Part shown: positions 1 to 5,241 of the stretch, one piece after another
Numbering within the stretch: the first letter of the stretch is position 1
Layout of the letters: each line of letters begins with the position of its first letter
Assembly: GCA_027009605.1 (NCBI GenBank)
Contig: JALVCY010000062.1
Span: forward strand, 1-5,474
Length of the DNA: 5,474 nt
Direction of reading: 5' to 3'
DNA from: Saprospiraceae bacterium
GTDB lineage: Bacteria; Bacteroidota; Bacteroidia; Chitinophagales; Saprospiraceae
Program-made: the position numbers and the translations under genes
Notes under the pieces: generated by a model
The model's input: only the letters and a program-made list of their open reading frames with translations
What the model was told of the DNA's origin: nothing
Database searches by the model: none

Positions 1-42
1 ACACGGAAAAGCCGAAAAGAAGCTGATTATCTGTTGTCCTAA
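1..42 (+). CDS. Possible 3' end of a convergent gene (partial)
   Basis: Frame 1 is open from the window edge and reads TRKSRKEADYLLS before a TAA at 40-42, with a charged, protein-like composition. Frame 2 is also open, to a TAA at 65-67 (ending NLRPTPAP), so the true frame cannot be decided from so few codons. Either reading would be convergent with the esterase that ends at 72. No family can be recognised. The entry marks only that a neighbouring gene may end here; the stretch could equally be plain intergenic DNA. Confidence 0.2.
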   Translation, partial: TRKSRKEADYLLS

Positions 43-71
43 CCTGCGACCGACTCCGGCCCCATAAAAAT

Positions 72-1706
72 CTACAACTTAACCACCTTCCCCACTCCGA
101 CCATTTGCTTGGATTGCACGACTACTTGGTAAATTCCATTTGGCAAATTGCTAAAATCCAAGTGTATGCCGGCTTCCGCCAATTGCTTTTTCCGCAAGGT
201 CACCCGGCCTAAGGCATCTATGACTTTGATTTCCACTTTTTCGGAGCTGTGCCAGTCAATGTAACAGGTATTCTCTATGGGATTGGGATAGATAGCCAAA
301 TCTATTTTTGGCGCAAGCACCTGAGCATTGCTGACGATATAGTCCACGATGGGCCGGTTGTAAAATTCTAAGATTCCAACCCCGCTCGGTGTCACCACCC
401 AATCAGGGAAAGGCCCCGGATGCCCCAAATATGAAAAATGGTCACCTACATTCATCGTGGTATCAATATGAACAATCAGCGTGTCTCCGGCCGTCCAGAC
501 TTGAGATGAAAACTTGCCCGTTTCTTCGTGCCGAAAGTCATAAGTTGGATCGCCCATGACGGACAACGGAACCCCCGCCGGCTCAAAGGTGATGCGTAAA
601 GTCGAAGGATTGTACAATTCTATTTTCTTGACATTCGGAGCAAAGTCTTGAGCGGGGATGGTGTTATCGCCATAGATTTTGGCTTTGACGACCTGTGCCA
701 TTCTTTCCGCAAGGGCTCGATACCCGTCTTCCCAACGATAATGGCAAGAGTCTTGATCGGCATTGGTGGTGGACATGATATTGATATCCGGAGTTTCTTC
801 GGCTATCTCCCGCTGGGCTTCAAAAACATAAGGGTACGGATGCGTACATCCCTTAAAACGCAACTGATAAAGAAAAGAAGCTTGAATCCCAAAGCTCTCT
901 TTCCAACTATTATGAAGCGTATCGTAGGCCATTTTATAGGTTTCTAAAGGCGTATCCCAGCCATTGGCTTCACCATGAAACCAAAAAGCAGCGACCGGTT
1001 TGACACCACCTGCTTCCGCAAAAAGTTGAAGCATACGGCCATAATTTCCCGAAAGCGTATCATCCAAATCCTTTTGAAAATAGTGTATCGGCAAGGCGCC
1101 ATCGGCAAAATTAAACACGCCTATCGGATAACCCAAATAGTCAGCCATCACTTTCGCCAAATGTCCACCCCACCTTCCGGGAAAAGAATGGTTTAAGGCA
1201 TTCCATTGATTGTTTTTGTAGGAACGGGTGTAGGGGACTACATCCTCAGGCATCGGACTCAAATAAGCTTGGGCGTTCGACTGCCCATTAATCAAAAAAA
1301 TGTCTCCTGCCACTACGTCCACCGCTTTCCACTCAATATACTTAATGGTATCTTTTAAGCCATATAAAACAAACTCGTGATTCAAAAACGAAGCCGGTAG
1401 CAAATAATTGAATTCAAACGTGGCCGAATCTCCACTATAAACCAAATCCGCCACCAAGTCATCAAAATTCCCCATCGTATCCGTCGAAACGGATAATTGG
1501 ACTTGGTCATAATTACTGGATGCTGCCACCGTCCCTTGTACCACGACCTTGGCTGTGTTGGTGGCCCAAGTCCGACCACATATCTGCTTTTCCAACGGAA
1601 ATTTTTTGATGGTCATGGCCTGGGTATAGGACGGATGAGAAATCGCCTGCCCGAATAATCCCAATTGAAAAATAAGGAAAACAGGAATGATTAGAAGTGC
1701 TCGCAT
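72..1706 (-). CDS. Secreted SGNH/SASA-family carbohydrate esterase with T9SS sorting domain
   Basis: Predicted 544-residue exported esterase, of the type annotated as sialate O-acetylesterase or acetylxylan esterase, that removes O-acetyl groups from glycans. Residues 1-20 form a signal peptide (short basic start, hydrophobic LLIIPVFLIFQLGLF). The SGNH-like core runs from about 133 to 342. It has the nucleophile block GQSN at 141-144 (Ser143), a likely oxyanion Gly in FNFADG around 203, WFHGEAN at 242-248 in place of the usual W-QGE-N block (Asn248), and a DxxH pair Asp319/His322. A beta-rich stretch follows (about 355-455). The last ~75 residues (YPNP at 473-476, then DALGR, LPNGIY, VVKL) are a classic type A Por/T9SS C-terminal domain, so the mature enzyme should be secreted or anchored at the cell surface. 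The fold and export route are clear; the substrate is not. The start is supported by the signal peptide directly after it. Its leader is interrupted by the foldback element at 1737-1899. Confidence 0.9.
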   Translation of the reverse strand: MRALLIIPVFLIFQLGLFGQAISHPSYTQAMTIKKFPLEKQICGRTWATNTAKVVVQGTVAASSNYDQVQLSVSTDTMGNFDDLVADLVYSGDSATFEFNYLLPASFLNHEFVLYGLKDTIKYIEWKAVDVVAGDIFLINGQSNAQAYLSPMPEDVVPYTRSYKNNQWNALNHSFPGRWGGHLAKVMADYLGYPIGVFNFADGALPIHYFQKDLDDTLSGNYGRMLQLFAEAGGVKPVAAFWFHGEANGWDTPLETYKMAYDTLHNSWKESFGIQASFLYQLRFKGCTHPYPYVFEAQREIAEETPDINIMSTTNADQDSCHYRWEDGYRALAERMAQVVKAKIYGDNTIPAQDFAPNVKKIELYNPSTLRITFEPAGVPLSVMGDPTYDFRHEETGKFSSQVWTAGDTLIVHIDTTMNVGDHFSYLGHPGPFPDWVVTPSGVGILEFYNRPIVDYIVSNAQVLAPKIDLAIYPNPIENTCYIDWHSSEKVEIKVIDALGRVTLRKKQLAEAGIHLDFSNLPNGIYQVVVQSKQMVGVGKVVKL

Positions 1707-1728
1707 TTTGAATGATTGGTCGATTAGT

Positions 1729-1736
1729 AAAATGTT
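1729..1736. repeat. Left target-site duplication (AAAATGTT)
   Basis: AAAATGTT directly precedes the left terminal repeat and recurs exactly at 1900-1907 directly after the right terminal repeat. An 8-bp direct repeat at both borders is the expected footprint of a transposition event and matches the duplication length known for IS66-family elements. Confidence 0.8.
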
Positions 1737-1899
1737 GTAACTGTTTAGGTGCTCCTATTTTAAGACAAAAAATAGGCATTTTTGTGTATGTTGAAGCTAC
1801 AATTTTTGAAGCGTAGCAGGGCTACGTGAAAAAATTTTAGCAAAAACAGGCGCAAAAAGGACATTTTTTGACCAAAATAGTGGGGGCCTAAACAGTTAC
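1737..1899. mobile_element. 163-bp foldback MITE, probably IS66-derived
   Basis: The ends are perfect 13-bp inverted repeats: GTAACTGTTTAGG at 1737-1749 and its complement at 1887-1899. Weaker pairing continues inward through TATTTT and the CAAAAAAT tracts to a central hairpin, CGTAGC (1812-1817), loop AGG, GCTACG (1821-1826), so nearly the whole element is one long imperfect palindrome. It is flanked by a perfect 8-bp duplication. There is no coding capacity. Ends beginning GTAA together with an 8-bp duplication are the known signature of the IS66 family, so this is inferred to be a non-autonomous derivative moved by an IS66-type transposase elsewhere in the genome. It lies 22 nt upstream of the esterase start and so separates that gene from its original upstream DNA. 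In RNA on either strand it could fold into a long stem. Mobile origin is well supported; family assignment is moderate. Confidence 0.8.
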
Positions 1900-1907
1900 A
1901 AAATGTT
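1900..1907. repeat. Right target-site duplication (AAAATGTT)
   Basis: Exact copy of the 8 bases at 1729-1736, placed directly outside the right terminal inverted repeat. Removing the element and one copy restores a continuous sequence between the esterase start and the upstream region. Confidence 0.8.
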
Positions 1908-2154
1908 AAGGATACTCCACACAAATCATTTGGGCTAGGCTAAAAATGCTTATTCGCTAAATGTTTGTCCGTTATTTTAGCACTGGCCCTGCTATGCCGA
2001 AAAAAATAGACTTTCATCTATAGGAAAATGCCCCATTTTTCCAAAAGCACTCGTGTCGAGTAGTTACAAAAGGTGAATATTCTATAATATCACAGCCTTT
2101 GATAATGTCATAGGTTAAATCTTCGGATTTTGGAATCAAAGCGAGGTTATACGG

Positions 2155-2185
2155 CAAAGATACATTTTTTTCCTTGAAATACCAA
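2155..2185 (-). promoter_or_regulatory. Bacteroidota-type promoter candidate, reading toward the esterase
   Basis: On the minus strand TTG (2185-2183) is followed after 20 nt by TATCTTTG (2162-2155). This fits the Bacteroidota primary-sigma pattern of a -33 TTG/TTTG box and a -7 TAnnTTTG box about 19-21 nt apart. Transcription would begin near 2150-2147 and run toward the esterase at 1706, giving a leader of roughly 440 nt that includes the foldback element, or about 270 nt before that element inserted. It was found by eye from motif and spacing only. Confidence 0.45.
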
Positions 2186-2189
2186 TTTA

Positions 2190-2217
2190 TTTGGGGGGTA
2201 AAACTGACATATATTTG
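2190..2217 (+). promoter_or_regulatory. Weak plus-strand promoter candidate facing the repeat array
   Basis: TTTG (2190-2193) and TATATTTG (2210-2217) match both Bacteroidota boxes, but the 16-nt spacing is shorter than usual. It lies back to back with the minus-strand candidate at 2155-2185. It would produce an RNA crossing the hairpin array and running antisense to the 3' end of mpl. Spacing makes this uncertain. Confidence 0.25.
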
Positions 2218-2258
2218 ACAATCATGTGTCTTCTTTTTGGGGGAATTTGCGTTCTTTT

Positions 2259-2390
2259 TTGGGAACATGCTTCGTATGTTGGGGGAACATGCTTCGTATG
2301 TTGGGGGAACATGCTTCGTATGTTGGGGGAACATGCTTCGCATGTTGGGGGAACATGCTTCGCATGTTGGGGGAACATGCTTCGCATGTT
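2259..2390. repeat. Tandem array of six 22-bp hairpin units
   Basis: Six units start at 2259, 2281, 2303, 2325, 2347 and 2369. Each has a run of G (five, or three in unit 1, which begins TTGGG), then AACATGC, loop TTC and a right arm. In units 4-6 the right arm is GCATGTT, giving a perfect 7-bp stem with a 3-nt loop. In units 1-3 it is GTATGTT, which leaves a G-U wobble in plus-strand RNA but an A-C mismatch in minus-strand RNA. A possible degenerate unit precedes at about 2239-2260 (GGGGGAA conserved). There are no spacers, and all frames that stay open through it are by-products of the repeat. It lies immediately downstream of mpl and may act as a transcript-end or RNA-stability structure. 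Confidence 0.9.
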
Positions 2391-2411
2391 GGGCGAACAC
2401 AAGGTTCGCCC
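2391..2411. repeat. REP-like palindrome abutting the mpl stop codon
   Basis: GGGCGAAC (2391-2398), loop ACAAG, GTTCGCCC (2404-2411) forms a perfect 8-bp GC-rich stem. Its first half resembles the start of the 22-bp units (GGG-GAACA), so it may be the parent or the terminal variant of the array. Read on the minus strand, with the flanking CGTAG, it resembles short dispersed palindromes of the form GTAGGGGCG...CGCCC that I recall from intergenic regions of many bacteria. It directly follows the mpl stop codon and could work as a transcript-end hairpin, but no T-run follows. Confidence 0.7.
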
Positions 2412-3770
2412 CTACGATAACATTTTTTTGGATATTTGTTTTACATCCAATCCGCCAAAATGACCGGAACTCATCCACAAAATATTGGTATTCTTGGCCT
2501 TTAAGGCCAATAGGACGGACTCCAATTGAGCTGCGTCCGTAAAGACCCGGATGTTTTTTCCACCAAAGGTCTTTTGGACTTCTTCGGGAGAGAAAAATGG
2601 GAGTTTCTTCATCTCCAAAGTATGGGGACTGTAAAACACGAAAGCTTCATCGGCAGGTTGCATCGTCCCTTTGTAATGGGGCAAAAATGCCTTGTTCAAG
2701 CTGCTGAAAGTATGTAATTCCAAGCAGGCGATTAGTTTGCGATTGGGATATTTGGAACGGACGGCTTGAATGGTGGCTCTGGCCTTGGACGGGGCATGGG
2801 CAAAATCTAAATAGGCCGTGCCTGTTTGGGTTTGGACTAGAGTTTGCAAACGCTTGGCAGCTCCTGTAAAAGAAGGTATGGCATCAAAAAAGACCTTGTC
2901 CGGAATCCCCAATGCCTTGATAGCATAGTAGGCTGCTTTTAGATTTTCTAGGTTGTGTCTTCCGAAAATGGCTAATTCGATGGGCTTTCCTTGCCCGTTT
3001 TTGATGATGGTTTGGCCGGAGTGGCCACTGTTTTTAAAACCGCGATAAGGGATTTGCCGAATATTTTTGGGTGCTTTTTGCGCAAGCTTACGCAAAACAG
3101 AATCCGTCTGATACCAAATCCAAGTGGCATCGGGGGCGAGCACTTTTAATAATTTTTCAAATTGGGAGACATAGTTCTCGAAGGTCGGAAAGACATTGAT
3201 GTGATCCCAAGCGATGCCCGTCGTAATAGCAATATTGGGCTTGTAAAACAACATCTTGGGGCGTAAATCGATGGGCGAAGCGGGATATTCATCGCCCTCA
3301 ATGACCATGATAGGCGCATCGGACAGCCCCACCATGGTCTCAAATCCTTCGAGCTTGGAGCCCACGAGATAATCAAATCGAATGCCGGCATGCATGAGAA
3401 CATGCATAATCATGGCCGTTGTCGAAGTTTTACCGTGGCTTCCGGTGACCACTACCCTAGTTTTGTTGCGGCTATGCTCATAGATAAATTCTGGGAAGCT
3501 CAACACTTTTAGCCCTATCTCCTTGGCCTTTAACAACTCCGGATTATCTTCTCTGGCATGTTTTCCTAAAATGACTAAGTCGATTTTTGGTGTGATTTGT
3601 TGAGGCCACCACCCCATCTTTTTGGGCAACAGATTTTTTGCCGCCAGGCGGTCACGAGAAGGGTTATAAATTTCATCATCCGAACCGGATACGGTGTGCC
3701 CGGCATCGGCCAAAGCAATGGCTAAATTGTGCATAACGGCGCCACCGATGGCAATCAAGTGTATATTCAT
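2412..3770 (-). CDS. mpl: UDP-MurNAc:L-Ala-gamma-D-Glu-meso-DAP ligase (Mpl), Mur ligase family
   Basis: Cytoplasmic ATP-dependent ligase of about 452 residues. In characterised members it rejoins the recycled tripeptide L-Ala-gamma-D-Glu-meso-DAP to UDP-MurNAc, saving a cell-wall precursor. The N-terminal Rossmann domain starts HLIAIGGAVMHNLAIAL and includes SGSDDEIYNPS. The central domain has the P-loop GSHGKTST at 110-117 (Lys114), EGDEY at 158-162 and WDHINVFP at 188-195. FGRHNLENLKAA at 269-280 and FTGAAKRLQ at 301-309 lead to the C-terminal domain with DFAHAPSK (322-329) and ELHTFSSLNKAF. Length is normal for the family. I start it at the ATG at 3770 because the Rossmann motif follows at once; an in-frame ATG at 3797 would add nine residues (MVQPLKKRL) without homology. 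The last codon and TAG stop run into the palindrome at 2391-2411. It is transcribed divergently from the lipoprotein operon. Bacteroidota copies are often labelled only peptidoglycan synthetase, so exact substrate specificity is inferred. Confidence 0.92.
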   Translation of the reverse strand: MNIHLIAIGGAVMHNLAIALADAGHTVSGSDDEIYNPSRDRLAAKNLLPKKMGWWPQQITPKIDLVILGKHAREDNPELLKAKEIGLKVLSFPEFIYEHSRNKTRVVVTGSHGKTSTTAMIMHVLMHAGIRFDYLVGSKLEGFETMVGLSDAPIMVIEGDEYPASPIDLRPKMLFYKPNIAITTGIAWDHINVFPTFENYVSQFEKLLKVLAPDATWIWYQTDSVLRKLAQKAPKNIRQIPYRGFKNSGHSGQTIIKNGQGKPIELAIFGRHNLENLKAAYYAIKALGIPDKVFFDAIPSFTGAAKRLQTLVQTQTGTAYLDFAHAPSKARATIQAVRSKYPNRKLIACLELHTFSSLNKAFLPHYKGTMQPADEAFVFYSPHTLEMKKLPFFSPEEVQKTFGGKNIRVFTDAAQLESVLLALKAKNTNILWMSSGHFGGLDVKQISKKMLS

Positions 3771-4075
3771 AAGTCTTTTTTTCAATGGTTGTACCAAAAG
3801 GTTGTTGGTTCAAAAAAGCTCAAAACGAAGCCCAAAGGCAAGAATCAAGCAACAAAAACCGTTTAAAAGGTGTCTTATAACAAAACAGACACAAAATAAA
3901 CTGCAATCTGTGACAATTTTTCGAGTATTTTTAGTGTTATCGATAAAAAAAACAAAAAACTTGGAATATTTTTTGCCTTAACTGGCAATGTGTTGCTAAA
4001 AGCAATAATTTTGTGTCAAGAAAATAAAACAACATGCTAAACGTTTTCAAAGAAAAAAAAACAAACCAATCTGTC
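3771..4075. other. Divergent intergenic region between mpl and the lipoprotein operon
   Basis: A 305-bp AT-rich region without a gene; plus-strand frames through it lack homology and are shadows. It holds an inverted repeat GTGTCT (3870-3875), 11-nt spacer, AGACAC (3887-3892), about 100 bp upstream of the mpl start, which could be a regulator site. It also holds a short TTGCT-AAA-AGCAA hairpin at 3993-4005 that touches the promoter box at 4006. No clear TAnnTTTG box was found for mpl on the minus strand. Shine-Dalgarno sequences are absent on both sides, as is common in this phylum. Confidence 0.5.
4006..4013 (+). promoter_or_regulatory. -7 box candidate for the lipoprotein-ytxJ-mnmD operon
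   Basis: TAATTTTG matches the Bacteroidota -7 consensus TAnnTTTG and would start RNA around 4020, leaving a leader of about 55 nt before the ATG at 4076. The expected -33 TTG is not in the right place: the region about 20 nt upstream reads ACTGGC, and the nearest TTTG (3972-3975) is 30 nt away. The call therefore rests on one box and its position. Confidence 0.4.
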
Positions 4076-4198
4076 ATGAACAAATCCAGCTTTCTAAAAC
4101 TATTCGTTGCTATCGGACTCGCCTTTTTGATGCTTACGGCTACTTCTTGCCATCGCGGCTATGGATGTCCTAACCAAATCGAAGCCAGCGCCGAGTAA
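4076..4198 (+). CDS. Small cysteine-containing lipoprotein (40 aa), function unknown
   Basis: A 40-residue ORF, ATG at 4076 to TAA at 4196-4198. It begins MNKSSFLKLF, has a hydrophobic core (VAIGLAFLML) and a lipobox-like TATSC, so signal peptidase II should cleave before Cys25. The mature peptide is only about 16 residues (starts CHRGYGCPN, ends ASAE) and has a second cysteine at position 31 in a GYGCP motif. The stop is followed after one base by the ytxJ start, which indicates translational coupling. An in-frame ATG at 4034 would add 14 charged residues (MLNVFKEKKTNQSV); I prefer 4076 because that gives a normal lipoprotein signal. The pair of cysteines beside a thiol-redox gene is suggestive, but no function can be assigned. 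Very short lipoproteins of this layout are common in Bacteroidota and are often missed by gene callers. Confidence 0.72.
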   Translation: MNKSSFLKLFVAIGLAFLMLTATSCHRGYGCPNQIEASAE

Positions 4199-4199
4199 A

Positions 4200-4523
4200 A
4201 TGCAATGGACTATATTGTCCAATCAAAGCGAATTGGAACAAGTCTTAAAAGCTATGCCGGGAGATACTCTAATCTTCAAGCATAGCTTTCGTTGTTCTAT
4301 TAGTGCCGCCATCAAAAAACGACTGGAATCCGGTGATTTGGCTCTTCGCTTTAAAGTATATCTGATAGATGTCGTCCGGTCTCGTCCAATCTCCTTATCT
4401 TTGGCCAAAGAAGTAAAAGTGCCGCACGAATCGCCACAGATTTTGCTTTTGAGAGATGGAGTTTGCTACTTCCATGCTTCTCATTTTGACATTACCGAAC
4501 AAGCCATCTTAGCCGCCGGTTAA
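4200..4523 (+). CDS. ytxJ: Monothiol bacilliredoxin, YtxJ/BrxC family
   Basis: A 107-residue thioredoxin-fold cytoplasmic protein of the DUF2847 family. In Firmicutes this family removes bacillithiol from protein cysteines. Family marks are LIFKHSFRCSIS at 24-35 with the single active-site Cys32, HESPQ at 76-80 with the cis-proline Pro79, then ILLLRDG and HASH at 92-95. Cys89 is an additional cysteine. I chose the ATG at 4200: it begins MQWTILS like family members, lies one base after the lipoprotein stop, and gives the usual length. The upstream in-frame ATG at 4161 would add 13 residues (MDVLTKSKPAPSK) that merely overlap the lipoprotein gene. It is followed by mnmD after 20 bases. The role presumes that this organism makes bacillithiol or a related thiol, which this window cannot show. 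Confidence 0.88.
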   Translation: MQWTILSNQSELEQVLKAMPGDTLIFKHSFRCSISAAIKKRLESGDLALRFKVYLIDVVRSRPISLSLAKEVKVPHESPQILLLRDGVCYFHASHFDITEQAILAAG

Positions 4524-4543
4524 GTGCAAAGTAACAAAAAACA

Positions 4544-5221
4544 TTGAACCAATTAATCCTAACGAACGACCAGTCTCATTCTGTCCTTTCGGAACGTTTT
4601 CAAGTCACCTATCATTCTGTTTTTGGAGCCATCCAAGAGAGCCGGCATATTTTTATTCATGCGGCGCTGGATGAAGTACTGTTTGACCATGACGTCATCC
4701 ATGTACTGGAAATCGGGCTCGGCACCGGGCTCAATCCCCTACTGACCCTATTGGCTGCTGATAAGGCTAAGCGCAAAGTCGTTTATACGGCCATTGAAGC
4801 CTACCCCTTGGAGTTGGAATTGACCAAGCAACTGAATTATGCCGAATTGCTAGATGCACCGGATGATGTCCTGCAAAAGATTCATTCTTGTGACTGGGAT
4901 ACATTTCATGACCTTTCGGAAAATTTCTCCTTCCGGAAAATCCAAACTAAACTAGAAGATTGGACTCCGGATATGATGTTTGATGCGATTTATTTTGATG
5001 CCTTTTCGCCGGATGTTCAGCCGGAACTTTGGACGGTGGAAATTTTTGAGAAGTTATTTGCATCCCTGAATCCACTCGGCGTCTTGACTACTTACAGCGT
5101 CAAAGGAGTGGTTAAACGGGCTTTGAAAACGGCGGGGTTCTTGGTTGAGAAATTGCCGGGACCGCCGGGGAAACGGGAAATGACTCGGGGGAAAAAGGAG
5201 GCTAGCGTCTTTGGTCTTTAG
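4544..5221 (+). CDS. mnmD: tRNA (mnm5s2U34)-methyltransferase MnmD, stand-alone
   Basis: A 225-residue SAM-dependent methyltransferase of the DUF752/Methyltransf_30 family. It corresponds to the methyltransferase half of MnmC and lacks the FAD oxidase half. It converts 5-aminomethyl-2-thiouridine to 5-methylaminomethyl-2-thiouridine at wobble position 34 of certain tRNAs. Visible marks are SHSV at 11-14, FGAIQESRHIFI at 27-38, SAM motif EIGLGTGLN at 56-64, DAFSP at 152-156 with PELWT, TYSVKGVVKRALKTAGF at 183-199, and GPPGKREM at 206-213. The start must be non-ATG: upstream in frame there is only a TAA at 4532, and the next in-frame Met is far inside the protein. The TTG at 4544 places the conserved N-terminus correctly. 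The last eight residues or so (KEASVFGL) extend slightly past the usual end. It is the third gene of the plus-strand operon, and a terminator-like hairpin follows directly. Confidence 0.9.
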   Translation: MNQLILTNDQSHSVLSERFQVTYHSVFGAIQESRHIFIHAALDEVLFDHDVIHVLEIGLGTGLNPLLTLLAADKAKRKVVYTAIEAYPLELELTKQLNYAELLDAPDDVLQKIHSCDWDTFHDLSENFSFRKIQTKLEDWTPDMMFDAIYFDAFSPDVQPELWTVEIFEKLFASLNPLGVLTTYSVKGVVKRALKTAGFLVEKLPGPPGKREMTRGKKEASVFGL

Positions 5222-5224
5222 GGC

Positions 5225-5241
5225 GCGCCGGTGGCGCTTTT
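5225..5241 (+). terminator. Intrinsic terminator candidate after mnmD
   Basis: GCGCC (5225-5229), loop GGT, GGCGC (5233-5237) forms a fully GC 5-bp stem followed by TTTT (5238-5241). It begins four bases after the mnmD stop. The stem and T-run are short, so termination may be partial. Confidence 0.5.

Larger units (their letters stand above)
1908..2258. other. Gene-poor spacer between mpl and the esterase
   Basis: No convincing gene lies here. A minus-strand frame is open from the repeat array down to a TGA at 2014-2016. Its last ~63 residues (about 2205-2014; containing YDIIKGCDIIEYSPF) look somewhat protein-like, but the frame has no start of its own outside the array and mpl, so it is at most a gene remnant. 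The stretch also holds the two promoter candidates listed separately, a small AAATC/GATTT stem closed by a TTCG tetraloop at 2117-2130, and a 5-bp stem ACTCG/CGAGT at 2049-2061. No tRNA or recognisable structured RNA was seen. Confidence 0.5.

Noticed and set aside
648..1196. Plus-strand ORFs of 99 and 73 residues
   Set aside because: They lie entirely antisense to the esterase core, with no recognisable motif.
1811..1870. Rho-independent terminator inside the foldback element
   Set aside because: The CGTAGC hairpin with nearby A/T runs looks terminator-like, but the symmetry extends to the element ends and the target duplication shows a transposon origin; a terminator effect is possible but not a separate feature.
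2062..2071. AGTTACAAAA as a solo MITE end
   Set aside because: It matches 10 bases across the right element border (1894-1903), but there is no partner repeat, no GGCCTAA context and no duplication; chance in AT-rich DNA is sufficient.
2259..2411. CRISPR array
   Set aside because: Units are contiguous 22-bp repeats with no unique spacers and no cas genes nearby.
2187..2542. Cys/Gly/Trp-rich and Pro/Cys-rich repeat proteins on both strands
   Set aside because: The 22-bp unit happens to lack stops in several frames on both strands at once; starts lie within the repeat or within mpl. Simultaneous openness in many frames is a repeat artefact.
3694..3981. Plus-strand 95-residue ORF across the mpl start
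   Set aside because: Antisense to the mpl N-terminus and running into AT-rich intergenic DNA; basic low-complexity composition, no motif.
4161..4199. Upstream ATG as the ytxJ start
   Set aside because: It would overlap the lipoprotein gene by 38 bases and add a non-homologous MDVLTKSKPAPSK; the ATG at 4200 fits the family N-terminus and the 1-base spacing.
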